Source: JACKJA01 sp050297015 (GTDB lineage: Bacteria; Pseudomonadota; Alphaproteobacteria; Micavibrionales; Micavibrionaceae). Taken from it: 64,000 nt of DNA. The position numbers and the translations under genes were made by a program. Under the pieces are notes generated by a model. It was given only the letters and a program-made list of their open reading frames with translations. It made no database searches and had not been told where the DNA came from. Below, piece by piece: positions 1 through 9,020 of the stretch. Location of the stretch: assembly GCA_050297015.1 (NCBI GenBank), contig JBNKRZ010000024.1:1-64000 (forward strand). Direction: 5' to 3'. Within the stretch, counting starts at the first letter, position 1. Each line of letters starts with the position of its first letter.

Positions 1-235
1 CGAAGGGCGCGGCATCTTTTTGCGTCTGTTCGCTCAAAATGCTTAACCGTAGCTATGGCTATGCTCTGCGCATTTTTCGCGCACATTCATCAAAAACCTG
101 CTTGCGCAGAAATGTACATAACACGTAACTACAGTATCTAAGGGGAATGACTATAAAATTCCCTAGCATTCCGGTGGCTGGACGGTTATAAAAGCTCTTT
201 ATTGGAATATTTGAAAATAGAGGAATTTTAACGCC

Positions 236-2068
236 ATGCACGCATACCGCACGCACACCTGTGGGGACTTACGCAAAGAGCACGAAAACGAAACCGTCCG
301 CCTGTCCGGCTGGATCCACCGCAAGCGCGACCATGGCGGGGTTTTGTTCATTGATTTACGTGATACGTATGGCCTGACGCAATGCGTTGTGGATGAAGGC
401 TCGCCCTTGCTGGAAGTCGTCGAAAAATGGCGCCCGGAAAGCACAATCACCGTGACGGGAAAGGTGCGCTTGCGCCCCGGTGAGACGGCCAACGCGAACC
501 TGCCGACCGGGGATATTGAGCTTTACATCGATGAAGTGGAATTACAGGGCGCGTCCGAAGTCATCCCGTTTCAGGTTGCCGAGGATGACGGTACCGGCGA
601 AGACAGCCGCCTGAAATACCGCTATCTCGATTTGCGCCGCGAAGGCATGCATTCCCGCATTCGCCTGCGGAACAGCGTGATATCCTCCATGCGCCGCCGC
701 ATGTGGGAAAAAGAATTTCAAGAATTCCAAACCCCGATCATGACGGCCTCCAGCCCCGAAGGGGCGCGCGATTACCTCGTGCCGAGCCGTTTGCATCCGG
801 GGAAATTCTATGCCCTGCCGCAAGCGCCACAGCAATTCAAACAGCTTTTAATGGTCTCCGGCTTTGATAAATATTTTCAGATCGCGCCCTGCTTCCGTGA
901 TGAAGACGGCCGCGCCGACCGCCTCGCGGAATTCTACCAGCTTGATATGGAGATGAGCTTTGTCACGCAAGACGATCTCTTTGGCGTGATGGAGCCGGTG
1001 ATCGCCGGGATTTTTGAGGAATTTTCCGACTGGACGGGTACCAAGCACACCGTCACGGACACGCCCTTCCCGCGCCTGACCTACAAGGAAGCGATGCTAA
1101 AATACGGCTCTGACAAGCCGGACCTACGCAACCCGCTGGAGATCGTGGATGTGACGGACGTGTTCGCCCGCGACGACGTAGAATTTAAAGCGTTCAAAAC
1201 CATTATCGACAAGGGCGGCGTGGTCCGTGCGATCAAGGCCCCAAATGTCGGCGACCAGCCACGCAGCTTCTTTGACAAGCTCAACAGCTGGGCGCAAAGC
1301 GAAGGGGCATTCGGTCTGGGGTACATCCTGTTTGCCGATGGTGAGGGCAAAGGCCCCATTGCCAAATTCGTCCCCGCCGCCGCGCAAGATGCCCTGAAAC
1401 TGGCCGCCGATCTGCATGACGGCGATGCGATTTTCTTTATCTGCGACCTTGAGAAAAAAGCCGCGACCTTCGCCGGAAAAGCCCGCGATGCCATTTGCGA
1501 TGCGATGCCGGAAGGCCACGAAGCCGCGCGGGAAAAGGGCTGCTTCAAATTCTGCTGGGTGGTTGATTTCCCGATGTACGAACTCGACGAAGCTACGGCC
1601 AAAATCGACTTCTCCCACAACCCGTTTTCGATGCCACAGGGCGGCTTAAAAGCCCTGAACACCGAAGACCCGCTGGAAATCCTCGCATGGCAATATGACT
1701 GCGTGTGCAACGGGGCGGAACTAGCCTCCGGCGCGATCCGGAACCATCAGGCGGAAATCATGGAAAAGGCTTTCCACATTGCGGGGTACGACCGCGAAGT
1801 GCTGGAAAACAAATTCGGCGGTATGCTGAATGCGTTCCAATACGGCGCCCCACCGCACGGCGGCATGGCGTTCGGTGTAGACCGGATTGTGATGTTGCTG
1901 GCTGATGAGCCGAACCTGCGCGAGGTCTACGCCTTTGTCATGAACGGCCGGTATGAAGACCTGATGATGAGCGCCCCGTCCGAAGCCGCCGTCGAACAGC
2001 TCAAAGATTTGCATTTGAAGCTCAACCTGCCGAAGGAAAAGGTCTCCACAAAGGATGAAGCGGCTTAG
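236..2068 (+). CDS. aspS: Aspartyl-tRNA synthetase
   Basis: Class II aminoacyl-tRNA synthetase that charges tRNA(Asp) in the cytosol. The 610 residues show an N-terminal OB-fold anticodon-binding domain (about 1-110, with WIHRKRDHGG), class II motif 2 FRDEDGRADR at 220-229 and motif 3 GMAFGVDRIVMLL near 543-555; the bacterial insertion domain lies between. Length is normal for bacterial AspRS (about 590). The ATG has a purine-rich AGAGGA at 219-224. The stop TAG is followed at once by the ATG of the next gene. In organisms with GatCAB this enzyme may also mischarge tRNA(Asn); the sequence alone does not settle that. Identification is firm. Confidence 0.97.
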   Translation: MHAYRTHTCGDLRKEHENETVRLSGWIHRKRDHGGVLFIDLRDTYGLTQCVVDEGSPLLEVVEKWRPESTITVTGKVRLRPGETANANLPTGDIELYIDEVELQGASEVIPFQVAEDDGTGEDSRLKYRYLDLRREGMHSRIRLRNSVISSMRRRMWEKEFQEFQTPIMTASSPEGARDYLVPSRLHPGKFYALPQAPQQFKQLLMVSGFDKYFQIAPCFRDEDGRADRLAEFYQLDMEMSFVTQDDLFGVMEPVIAGIFEEFSDWTGTKHTVTDTPFPRLTYKEAMLKYGSDKPDLRNPLEIVDVTDVFARDDVEFKAFKTIIDKGGVVRAIKAPNVGDQPRSFFDKLNSWAQSEGAFGLGYILFADGEGKGPIAKFVPAAAQDALKLAADLHDGDAIFFICDLEKKAATFAGKARDAICDAMPEGHEAAREKGCFKFCWVVDFPMYELDEATAKIDFSHNPFSMPQGGLKALNTEDPLEILAWQYDCVCNGAELASGAIRNHQAEIMEKAFHIAGYDREVLENKFGGMLNAFQYGAPPHGGMAFGVDRIVMLLADEPNLREVYAFVMNGRYEDLMMSAPSEAAVEQLKDLHLKLNLPKEKVSTKDEAA

Positions 2069-2989
2069 ATGAGTTGGTTTTTACTGGCATTAGCATCAAC
2101 TTTTGTTATCTCCATCACGGTGGTATTGGACCAGTATGTTATCCGCAAATATCTTCCGGACAACAGTACTGTTGTCCTATTAATGGGCGAACTATTTTAT
2201 TTTTTACCCGTTTTATTATTTGCTCCTTTTTATCCTCCGGCTCTGAATCTCGAACCGATTATTCTCTTTTCAGCTATCGGCCTCGGCATGTGGTCTCTAC
2301 CCACGCTCCTACCTTATATATGGGCCTTGGAAAAAGACGACACACACATAGTTCTCCCTCTTTTTCAACTCACCCCCATTATCGTCCTATTTTTGGGCTG
2401 GCTATTGCTGGGTGAGAGTATCCCGACTACCATCCTTGCTGCAACGATCCTCGTCATTCTCGCCTCTATGGGACTGGTCTATGATTTTCAAAAAGGAAAA
2501 ATCAAATTTCGCCTCCTAAGCTTTATTCTTATGTCTTCTTTTGCTTTGTCCTTATTCTTTCTAGGAGAACGTTATCTTGTCCAACGTGCTGACTGGCTGG
2601 CCATAGCGTTATGGGTTACATTCGGAGAGTTTATAGCGGGTGTGATTGCTTTCTTCCTACGTCGTGACCTATTTTCAATCATGCTCTCGGTTATCAAGTC
2701 ATCGAAAGGGAAGGTTCTAATTTTTTCACTTTCGCAAGAAACCTTTTATATTCTGTCGTTGTTTCTGACTGTTTGGGGGTTGGCGCTAGCCCCCTCTGCG
2801 GGTGTGTTCCGCACAATTGCCGATTCATTTTTACCCGCATTCGGATTTATTTTATCCGGGGTTCTAGCTCTCTTTCTTCCTCAACAATTTGAAAAACACA
2901 CCAATACTAAGCTTTTCTTATGGAAGGTCGCCTGCATTACCCTCATCATTACAGGTTCCGCTTATATCTATTTGCACAGCAACACCTAA
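2069..2989 (+). CDS. EamA/DMT-superfamily membrane transporter
   Basis: Polytopic inner-membrane protein of 306 residues with about ten hydrophobic segments. It looks like a duplicated EamA unit, as in the drug/metabolite transporter superfamily: SFALSLFFLGERYL in the second half mirrors the first-half pattern, and LGWLLLGESIP is the usual end of the first EamA repeat. Substrate cannot be predicted. The ATG starts directly after the aspS stop codon, so it is probably translated from the same message by re-initiation. Its codons are clearly more A+T-rich than those of aspS, which may mean a separate origin. Family call is good; function is open. Confidence 0.8.
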   Translation: MSWFLLALASTFVISITVVLDQYVIRKYLPDNSTVVLLMGELFYFLPVLLFAPFYPPALNLEPIILFSAIGLGMWSLPTLLPYIWALEKDDTHIVLPLFQLTPIIVLFLGWLLLGESIPTTILAATILVILASMGLVYDFQKGKIKFRLLSFILMSSFALSLFFLGERYLVQRADWLAIALWVTFGEFIAGVIAFFLRRDLFSIMLSVIKSSKGKVLIFSLSQETFYILSLFLTVWGLALAPSAGVFRTIADSFLPAFGFILSGVLALFLPQQFEKHTNTKLFLWKVACITLIITGSAYIYLHSNT

Positions 2990-3042
2990 ATAATTTTCCT
3001 CCTCAAAACCCATCAGACCGTAGCTAAAAACATCTTCTAGCT

Positions 3043-3149
3043 TAGAGCGTTTTAGCGTTTATGTTCGGCTAGGAAAATAAGGCGAAGCGTAGTGGAACCT
3101 ACGTGAGCCGCAATTTGACAAAGCCCGAACGTGAACGATGGACGCTCTA
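3043..3149. repeat. Long palindromic intergenic element, family P, copy 1
   Basis: About 107 bp with terminal inverted repeats (TAGAGCGT at the left end, ACGCTCTA at the right; TGTTCGG and CCGAACG further in) around a core with GCGAAGCGTAGTGGAACC. It lies between two convergent genes and resembles the elements at 7151-7246 and 26696-26787. As RNA it would fold into one long hairpin, so it could act as a bidirectional terminator. Confidence 0.7.
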
Positions 3150-3278
3150 AAAAGATGGCCCGGCGGTGCTGTTTGGGGATGCACCAACCGGGCCGGGGAT
3201 ATCGCCTGCCTGGGTTTGGGTTCACGGTTAGGGAGGGGCGGCAGGCGAAAACTTTTTGCTCAAACGAAGGGCAAAACT

Positions 3279-3911
3279 TTATGAATTCATGGGGCGCTCC
3301 CTGTTGGTTGATCCGTCATGCCCAAAAAACTTTTCAATCCGATCTCCGGCCTCGTAAGGCTTCAAGGCAAGACTGACCTGGACGGGGATTTCTTCCCCGT
3401 TCCAGGCCAGTGCCAGCTTGTTCAGCTGCCAGGCAAGCTTCTGCGCCCGGGCGGCAGCGTCACATCTCGTTGTGTGGGAGAGTAGGAGGATAAACTCATC
3501 GTGACCCAAGCGGCCGGCCACATCCATCACGCGGATGCCCTCGCTCAAGGTCAGGGCCACCAGACGCAGGCAAGCATATGCCGCGCCGGGGCCGTATTTC
3601 TTATAAATCATCGCGGAGTTTTCGAGCTCCAGAGAGAGCAGAATTCCGCCTTGCGCAAAGCCGCGCTGGCAACGATCCAGTTCGCGCCCCAAAGCATCGC
3701 GGAAACCTTGAGCATTTTTCAGTCCTGTCAGCTCATCAACCTGCGCTATATCTTCAAGAATAGATATCCGCTCTTTTTGTGCGGCTAAGGCATGCCCGGC
3801 CCGCTCGATCATCCGGTGCGTCTGGCTCAAAAGCGCCACAACAGCGCCCGCCGGGAAATGCCCGTGCGTTTCGCTTCCTATCGTTTGCTGTGTTATGCGT
3901 TTCGTTGCCAT
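3279..3911 (-). CDS. Degenerate GGDEF-domain protein
   Basis: A 210-residue protein with a single GGDEF-like domain (about 55-190) after a short helical N-terminus that contains no sensor or membrane segment. The opening DELTGLKN matches the DxLT start of GGDEF domains. The signature is RLGHDEF instead of RxGGDEF, so the second glycine of the active-site loop is a histidine. No RxxD inhibitory site is visible at the normal place. Such a change usually removes or weakens diguanylate cyclase activity, so the protein may be a c-di-GMP- or GTP-binding effector rather than an enzyme. It converges on the DMT transporter with a palindromic element between them. Confidence 0.75.
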   Translation of the reverse strand: MATKRITQQTIGSETHGHFPAGAVVALLSQTHRMIERAGHALAAQKERISILEDIAQVDELTGLKNAQGFRDALGRELDRCQRGFAQGGILLSLELENSAMIYKKYGPGAAYACLRLVALTLSEGIRVMDVAGRLGHDEFILLLSHTTRCDAAARAQKLAWQLNKLALAWNGEEIPVQVSLALKPYEAGDRIEKFFGHDGSTNRERPMNS

Positions 3912-4180
3912 CGCGTTATTGATCCTTAAAATAAAAATCGCTTTTACGTCTTACTCTTGTATCTCACTTTAAAAGGCTCTCGATCGCCCTTCCCTCTCTT
4001 CCTTTGCGAAGAGCGTGCCAACTGAAAATGACGCAAACTTTCCCTTCAAAAACAAACAGATAGCACACAACCAACCCCTCATAAAAAACCGGGCAAAAGA
4101 CACCCCGGCAACAAATCCATGCAGTTTTTGCCCGCCGCCTGCGGCAAGTTTTTCCACTTTGGTATTTCCGGGGACTCTGA

Positions 4181-4209
4181 TTGTTATTTGTACGCCCATG
4201 CTTTACTAT
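4181..4209 (+). promoter_or_regulatory. Putative sigma-70-type promoter of the EipB gene
   Basis: TTGTTA at 4181-4186, a 17-bp spacer, and TACTAT at 4204-4209. The predicted start of transcription (4215-4217) falls on or next to the ATG at 4217, and no Shine-Dalgarno sequence precedes that ATG, which suggests a leaderless message. The rest of the 305-bp divergent gap (3912-4216) holds a GC-rich stem with a T-run near 4128-4154 and nothing else I can name. Confidence 0.45.
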
Positions 4210-4216
4210 AGACGCT

Positions 4217-5161
4217 ATGAAATGCAGCCCTTTCCCTTCTTTGCAAAATACGGCGATCATTCTGACGTTGATTGCTTTGCTGTTCCTGACGGAAGTCGGG
4301 ATGAAGCTGATGGCACCTGCCCGGCAACAAGAGAAAAACACGCCCGTCATTACGCTCACAGATAAGGCAGAGAGTAAGGATGAAAAAGAAAACAAAACGG
4401 AGAAAGGCACCGCCGCGGCGCTCATCCCCCACCGCGCTTTGTATGAAATTAAAATGATCTCCCAGACCAGCGGTTCACAAGTCATCAATATCAGCGGCGA
4501 GATGAGCTTTGAGTGGGAACCCACATGCGAAGCATGGAACGCCCAGCACAAATTTAATTTGCTCTATGAATATACCGATATCGCCCCGATGTACATCACC
4601 AGCGATTTTTCAACTTATGAGCTATTTGACGGCGCGCGCTTTGTCTTCAATGCCCGCCGCAAACGCAATGATACGATCTATCAGGAATTGCGCGGTTTGG
4701 CAGAAATGCCACCGAACGGTAAAGGGCTGGTCACCCACACAATTCCCGCCGACATGAGCTATGATCTGCCGGAGGGCACATTATTCCCCATGGCCCACAC
4801 CATTGCCGTACTCAAAAAAGCCGCAGCAGGCGAGCATTTTTTCAACGCCCCCGTATTTGACGGCAGTGACGAAGAAGGCCCCGTCGAAATCAACGCCTTT
4901 ATAAAAGCCGCAGGCTCTCCTCCCGCCCTGCCGAAGGAAAGCGATTCCATTGACGCCACCTTGCTCACCGGCCCGGCATGGGATGTCCGCATGGCCTTTT
5001 TCCCGCTGAACAACACAGAAGCCGAATCAGAGTATGAGATGAACATCCGCCTCCATCAAAACGGAATTATCAGCGACATGCTTGTCGAATATGATGATTT
5101 TTCAGTCACACAAAAACTTATCGCGCTGGAAAGCCTCCCCGTTCCTTTATGTGAAGAGTAA
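4217..5161 (+). CDS. eipB: EipB-like cell-envelope integrity protein (DUF1849)
   Basis: Periplasmic protein of the DUF1849/EipB family, which in alphaproteobacteria forms a beta-spiral and helps maintain the envelope. The 314 residues begin with an N-terminal hydrophobic segment (about 12-30), then a charged linker, then the family pattern: IPHRALYEI, the ISGEMSFEW strand, CEAWN, PEGTLFPMAHT and PVFDGSDEEG. A cysteine in CEAW and another in the last residues (PLCEE) fit the conserved disulfide of the family. I chose the ATG at 4217 because it gives a clean signal segment and sits just after a promoter; an upstream in-frame ATG at 4181 overlaps that promoter. It stands alone upstream of divK. 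Confidence 0.82.
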   Translation: MKCSPFPSLQNTAIILTLIALLFLTEVGMKLMAPARQQEKNTPVITLTDKAESKDEKENKTEKGTAAALIPHRALYEIKMISQTSGSQVINISGEMSFEWEPTCEAWNAQHKFNLLYEYTDIAPMYITSDFSTYELFDGARFVFNARRKRNDTIYQELRGLAEMPPNGKGLVTHTIPADMSYDLPEGTLFPMAHTIAVLKKAAAGEHFFNAPVFDGSDEEGPVEINAFIKAAGSPPALPKESDSIDATLLTGPAWDVRMAFFPLNNTEAESEYEMNIRLHQNGIISDMLVEYDDFSVTQKLIALESLPVPLCEE

Positions 5162-5273
5162 CGATGTGTATTGAGTTTACGGCCCAAAAAAGGTAGCCTT
5201 GTTAAGGTATTTTAAAAGAGTTTCGTTTTACGATTAAAAGCCAAGAAACACAAAAACAGGTAGACAAAGCCAC

Positions 5274-5654
5274 ATGGCCCAGACAGTCTTGATCGTTGAA
5301 GACAACGAATTAAACATGAAATTGTTCCATGATCTTTTGGAAGCGCACGGTATCGAAACCATTCAAACCAAAGACGGTCATGAGGTTATGGAACTGGCGC
5401 GCACGCACAGCCCGGACCTGATTTTGATGGACATCCAGCTCCCTGAAATCTCCGGCATGGACATCACCAAATGGCTAAAAGACGATGAAGAGTTGAAATC
5501 AATTCCCGTGATTGCCGTCACGGCCTTTGCCATGAAAGGCGACGAGCAAAAAATCAGGGAAGGCGGTTGTGAGGACTACATATCAAAACCGATCTCTGTG
5601 ACGACTTTTATCGAAACAGTACAAAAACACCTGAAAAACGATAACGACGAATAG
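5274..5654 (+). CDS. divK: Single-domain response regulator DivK
   Basis: Stand-alone receiver domain of 126 residues. The acidic pocket (VED, residues 8-10), phospho-acceptor Asp53 in LMDIQLP, the conserved Thr and the Lys in SKPIS are all present. In Caulobacter DivK is phosphorylated by DivJ and dephosphorylated by PleC and feeds into the CckA-CtrA cell-cycle relay; the same role is inferred here. It lies 34 bp upstream of pleD, the same pairing as in Caulobacter, which strengthens the name. The two genes probably share one transcript. Confidence 0.92.
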   Translation: MAQTVLIVEDNELNMKLFHDLLEAHGIETIQTKDGHEVMELARTHSPDLILMDIQLPEISGMDITKWLKDDEELKSIPVIAVTAFAMKGDEQKIREGGCEDYISKPISVTTFIETVQKHLKNDNDE

Positions 5655-5688
5655 AAAAAAAGCGAAGCGAAAGGCACGGTAGACTGAT

Positions 5689-7116
5689 ATGTCCGCGAGG
5701 GTTTTAGTTGTTGATGATATTTTGCCGAATGTAAAACTGCTCGAAGCCAAGCTGAGCAGTGAATACTACGATGTGCTCACCGCAACCAGTGGCGAAGAAG
5801 CCCTGCAAAAGGTTGAAAATGACAGCCCGGACATCGTCCTGCTCGACGTTATGATGCCCGGTATGGATGGCTTCGAGGTCTGTAAAAAAATCAAGGAAAG
5901 CCCGAATAACGCCCATATTCCCGTTGTGATGGTCACGGCGCTGACTGACAATGTCGACCGTGTACGCGGGCTGGAGGCCGGCGCTGACGACTTCCTGAGC
6001 AAGCCTGTTAATGATACGGCGCTGATGGCGCGTGTACGCTCTCTCGTCCGTCTAAAGATGACAGTTGATGAATGGCGCACACGGGAAAACACGGCCTCTC
6101 AACTCGGCGTGTCGGATGAAAATGCTACCGTCATGAACGAGCCCGTCGAACGCGCCCAGATTCTTTTGATCGAGGATCAGGATTTCGAAACCGACAAAAT
6201 CATCGATACCATGGCACAGGACTCCGACACGGTCACCGCCGTTAAAAGCGGCATGGATGCTATGGGTGCTGTCGCCGACAAAGATTTCGATTTGTTGATT
6301 GTCAGCTTGAACCTTAAGCAGGAAGACGGCCTACGCCTGTGTTCACATTTACGATCCAACGAACGGACACGTTCCATCCCGATTTTGATGGTCAGCACCG
6401 AAGACGACATGCAACGCGTCGCGCACGGACTAGAGATCGGTGCGCATGACTACATTCTGCGCCCGGTTGACCGCAACGAACTGCTCGCACGGGCCCGCAC
6501 ACAAATCCGCCGCCGCCGTTTCCAGGAACGCCTGCGTGCGAACTATGAAATTTCACTTTCCATGGCCCTGACCGACGCTTTGACCGGGCTTTATAACCGC
6601 CGTTATATGGAAGTGCACCTGCAAAAATTGCTGCACAAGAACCATGAAAGCAAAAAAGATCTTTGTGTTTTGCTGTTGGATATCGACCATTTCAAAAGCG
6701 TCAATGACACCTACGGCCACGGGGTCGGGGATGAAGTTTTAAAAACCTTCGCCTTCCGCCTGCAAGACAATTTACGGAGCTTCGACCTTGTTGCCCGCTT
6801 GGGCGGAGAGGAATTTGTTGCCATCCTGCCGGACACCTCAGAGGGAACAGCGCAATTTATTGCTGAACGTCTGCGCCGTTCCATCTGTGAAAAACCGTTT
6901 AAGTGCAGCGCACCGGAGGGACAAATCTCCGTTTCGACCTCCATCGGCGGCGCGCTGATCGACCATGGCGAACACACGGTACAAGAGGTACTGGATAACG
7001 CTGACAAGGAACTCTACGTCGCTAAAGAATCCGGACGAAACTGCACCGTCTTCAAGGACAAAGGCAAGCTGGATCCTGACGAATTCATCACCGGCGCCCG
7101 CCCGCTTATTGAATAA
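5689..7116 (+). CDS. pleD: Diguanylate cyclase response regulator PleD
   Basis: 475 residues with REC (1-120), a second adaptor REC (about 150-275) and a GGDEF domain (about 310-460). The first REC keeps the phospho-acceptor in LLDVMMPGMDG; the second lacks the usual aspartate environment (LLIVSLNLK), as in PleD. The active site is GGEEF at 372-376 and the allosteric c-di-GMP I-site RxxD (RSFD, 363-366) lies five residues upstream, so an active, product-inhibited cyclase is expected. It makes c-di-GMP from two GTP at a cell pole in Caulobacter. It follows divK closely; a palindromic element separates it from convergent cysQ. Confidence 0.95.
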   Translation: MSARVLVVDDILPNVKLLEAKLSSEYYDVLTATSGEEALQKVENDSPDIVLLDVMMPGMDGFEVCKKIKESPNNAHIPVVMVTALTDNVDRVRGLEAGADDFLSKPVNDTALMARVRSLVRLKMTVDEWRTRENTASQLGVSDENATVMNEPVERAQILLIEDQDFETDKIIDTMAQDSDTVTAVKSGMDAMGAVADKDFDLLIVSLNLKQEDGLRLCSHLRSNERTRSIPILMVSTEDDMQRVAHGLEIGAHDYILRPVDRNELLARARTQIRRRRFQERLRANYEISLSMALTDALTGLYNRRYMEVHLQKLLHKNHESKKDLCVLLLDIDHFKSVNDTYGHGVGDEVLKTFAFRLQDNLRSFDLVARLGGEEFVAILPDTSEGTAQFIAERLRRSICEKPFKCSAPEGQISVSTSIGGALIDHGEHTVQEVLDNADKELYVAKESGRNCTVFKDKGKLDPDEFITGARPLIE

Positions 7117-7150
7117 ACCGTTCCACCTCCCAACAGGATCTTGGGAATTG

Positions 7151-7246
7151 TCGTTTAAATTTGTTTTCGGCTATGAACGAGGAATAAAGCGTAGCACGCC
7201 CTACATAAGCGACAAGTGAAGCTGGCGTCCGAAAAGAAATTTAAGC
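7151..7246. repeat. Long palindromic intergenic element, family P, copy 2
   Basis: About 96 bp with inverted ends (CGTTTAAATTTGTTTTCGG at the left, CCGAAAAGAAATTTAAGCG at the right) and an interior with AAAGCGTAGCACGCCCTACA. It lies between convergent pleD and cysQ. Its right end supplies the TAA stop codon of cysQ (7241-7243, minus strand). Confidence 0.72.
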
Positions 7247-8059
7247 GGCAAGAAGGCCGCTATCCGCCGCCATTACCAGAAATTCCGGGTTTAAGAACTT
7301 GCGGTCCGCGTGGCCGTAGCTCATCGCCACGCCGTTTAAGTCCGTCATCACGCCGCCGGCGCTATTGATAACCGCATGCCCGGCGGCAATATCCCACTCA
7401 CATGTCGGGCCGAAGCGCGGATATAGATCGGCTTTCCCAGCAGCCACCGCACAAATCTTCAAAGATGAGCCTTTCTTGACGATCTTGGCCACCTTTTGCT
7501 CCCCCAGAAATTTCTCCAACTTTTCCGCGCTGCCGTGCGAGCGGCTGGACACAACGGTTAACCCCTCTCTCGGCGGGCGGCGCACATGGATCGATTTTTC
7601 CTTATCCGTATCCTCCAGCCAGCGGATCGCCGTGCCCGGCCCGCATCCGGCATAAAGCTCTCCCTTAACGGGCACGTACACTACGCCCAGCAAAGGCGTG
7701 CCTTTATGGATCAAAGCGATATTCACCGTGTAATCGCCGCTGCCGGAGATAAATTCCTTCGTTCCGTCCAGCGCATCGACCAGCCAGAAATAATCCGCCC
7801 CTGCCAGATCGGGAATGCGCCCTTCCGCCACGGCCTCTTCCCCTACGAACGGTACACTTGGCGTTATATCGGCCAGCGCCTTTTCAATCAGCGCCTCCGC
7901 CGCGCGGTCGGCCTCCGTTACGGGGGAACCGTCGCCCTTGGCCTCCGCGCCTTGATAGCCGCTTTCATCAAAATAATCGAGCGTCACTTCACCCGCTTCG
8001 ATCGCGATACGCCGCACCATATTGGTCAGCGCCGGAGGATGAGATAAGAGTTTACTCAT
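7241..8059 (-). CDS. cysQ: 3'(2'),5'-bisphosphate nucleotidase CysQ
   Basis: Mg-dependent phosphatase of the inositol-monophosphatase superfamily that hydrolyses 3'-phosphoadenosine 5'-phosphate (PAP), the by-product of PAPS use, to AMP. Metal-site motifs are GEEAVAEG (near 94-101) and VDALDGTKEF (about 114-123, the usual DPLDGTKEF with Pro to Ala), with a later WDIAAGHAVI motif. The 272 residues match the family. It lies downstream of cysD and cysNC on the same strand, separated by two unrelated genes, so PAPS is made and its by-product removed from one neighbourhood. The stop codon falls inside a palindromic repeat. Confidence 0.9.
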   Translation of the reverse strand: MSKLLSHPPALTNMVRRIAIEAGEVTLDYFDESGYQGAEAKGDGSPVTEADRAAEALIEKALADITPSVPFVGEEAVAEGRIPDLAGADYFWLVDALDGTKEFISGSGDYTVNIALIHKGTPLLGVVYVPVKGELYAGCGPGTAIRWLEDTDKEKSIHVRRPPREGLTVVSSRSHGSAEKLEKFLGEQKVAKIVKKGSSLKICAVAAGKADLYPRFGPTCEWDIAAGHAVINSAGGVMTDLNGVAMSYGHADRKFLNPEFLVMAADSGLLAA

Positions 8060-8072
8060 ACTTTACCTCTCC

Positions 8073-8111
8073 GTCATTCCGAACAGCCGTGCAAGCGGCT
8101 GGAGGAATCTT
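8073..8111. repeat. GTCATTCC-family dispersed repeat, copy 1
   Basis: GTCATTCCGAACAGCCGTGC and the following CAAGCGGCTGGAGGAATCTT form a short hairpin-like unit. It sits between cysQ and the GIY-YIG gene and encodes the last codons of the latter. Confidence 0.6.
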
Positions 8112-8412
8112 CAAACCATCCATCTGATAAATCCTTCCACGTTGGATTTTCTATTTTCACAAGCCTGTCTTTCTTTTCCCGCCGCCAGTTTTTTATTTCT
8201 TTCTCTCTGGCTATAGCCAAACGAATATCGCCAAACGCTTCAAAACAAACAAGTTTTGTTACATTGTACCGGGATGTAAATCCACGAAGCAATTTGTTTT
8301 TATGTTCATACACACGACGTTCAAGATTATTTGTAACACCTGTATAGAGGACATCCCCCGTCCAGTTCGTCATCATATAAACGAAACCACCTTTTTCACG
8401 TGGTCCCCCCAT
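8074..8412 (-). CDS. GIY-YIG nuclease-superfamily protein (YhbQ/UPF0213-like)
   Basis: Small single-domain protein (112 residues) of the GIY-YIG fold. FVYMMTN stands for the GIY strand and LYTGVTNNLERRVYEHK for the YIG strand with its arginine helix; CFEAFGD carries the metal-binding glutamate. Stand-alone proteins of this kind are common in bacteria and their role is uncertain. The ATG at 8412 overlaps the TGA of the upstream hydrolase (TGATG), so the pair is translationally coupled. The final residues (SSRLHGCSE) are encoded by a dispersed intergenic repeat, so the natural C-terminus may have been replaced when the repeat landed. Confidence 0.85.
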   Translation of the reverse strand: MGGPREKGGFVYMMTNWTGDVLYTGVTNNLERRVYEHKNKLLRGFTSRYNVTKLVCFEAFGDIRLAIAREKEIKNWRREKKDRLVKIENPTWKDLSDGWFEDSSSRLHGCSE

Positions 8413-9005
8413 CAAAGATTCCTCGCATCCTCTCGGAATGACGATCCGATGATAACCTCCAATAATTCGGGGAATTCATCGGTTCCCATATCGCCCCGGC
8501 AAAAATGGCCGTGATTTGTAAATTTATGAAGAATGGCCGACGGATATGTGTCCATTACCCGCTCAACTGTCTCCGGCACACCGTCACTATCATCTTCCGA
8601 AAAGAATACGTGGATCTCTTCAACCCGGTCCGCCAGATCGGGAGCAAGCGCACAAGACAAAAAATCACCATGCTTTTTGTACGGATCAAGCCACGGTGCC
8701 ACCAATACCAGTTTTTCGATTTTTACATCGTTTTGACTAAGCCATTTCAGGAAAAACCCACAGCCCGCACTATGACCGACCAGAGTCGTTTGTACATCAA
8801 CGGGAAACCCTTTAAAAACATCATTCCATTTTACATAATCCGGATTGTAAGGGGTGGGCATTTGCGGGGTTTGGCAATTATACCCTTTCATCACCAATTG
8901 ATCCTGTAGCCAGGAAAGCCAATGAAAATTAGACCCGCACGGATATTGCGGATCGAAGAACTCTTTCTCGTCACAAGTGCCGTGAATGATATATGCGTTT
9001 TTCAT
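8412..9005 (-). CDS. Alpha/beta hydrolase, RBBP9/YdeN-like
   Basis: 197-residue serine hydrolase of the RBBP9/YdeN group. The nucleophile elbow is GHSAGCG, the likely acid is in the FSEDDSD stretch and the catalytic histidine in TNHGHFC; the oxyanion region is IIHGT at the N-terminus. Substrate unknown. I chose the ATG at 9005 (MKNAYIIHG), which gives the normal family start; the extra upstream codons are repeat sequence. The last residues (SFREDARNL) are encoded by a GTCATTCC-family repeat at 8413-8443. Coupled to the downstream GIY-YIG gene. Confidence 0.82.
   Translation of the reverse strand: MKNAYIIHGTCDEKEFFDPQYPCGSNFHWLSWLQDQLVMKGYNCQTPQMPTPYNPDYVKWNDVFKGFPVDVQTTLVGHSAGCGFFLKWLSQNDVKIEKLVLVAPWLDPYKKHGDFLSCALAPDLADRVEEIHVFFSEDDSDGVPETVERVMDTYPSAILHKFTNHGHFCRGDMGTDEFPELLEVIIGSSFREDARNL
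8413..8443. repeat. GTCATTCC-family dispersed repeat, copy 2
   Basis: AAAGATTCCTCGCATCCTCT followed by CGGAATGACG. It is read on the minus strand as the final codons and stop of the alpha/beta hydrolase. Confidence 0.65.
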
Positions 9006-9020
9006 TCCATTCCTTCCCCC

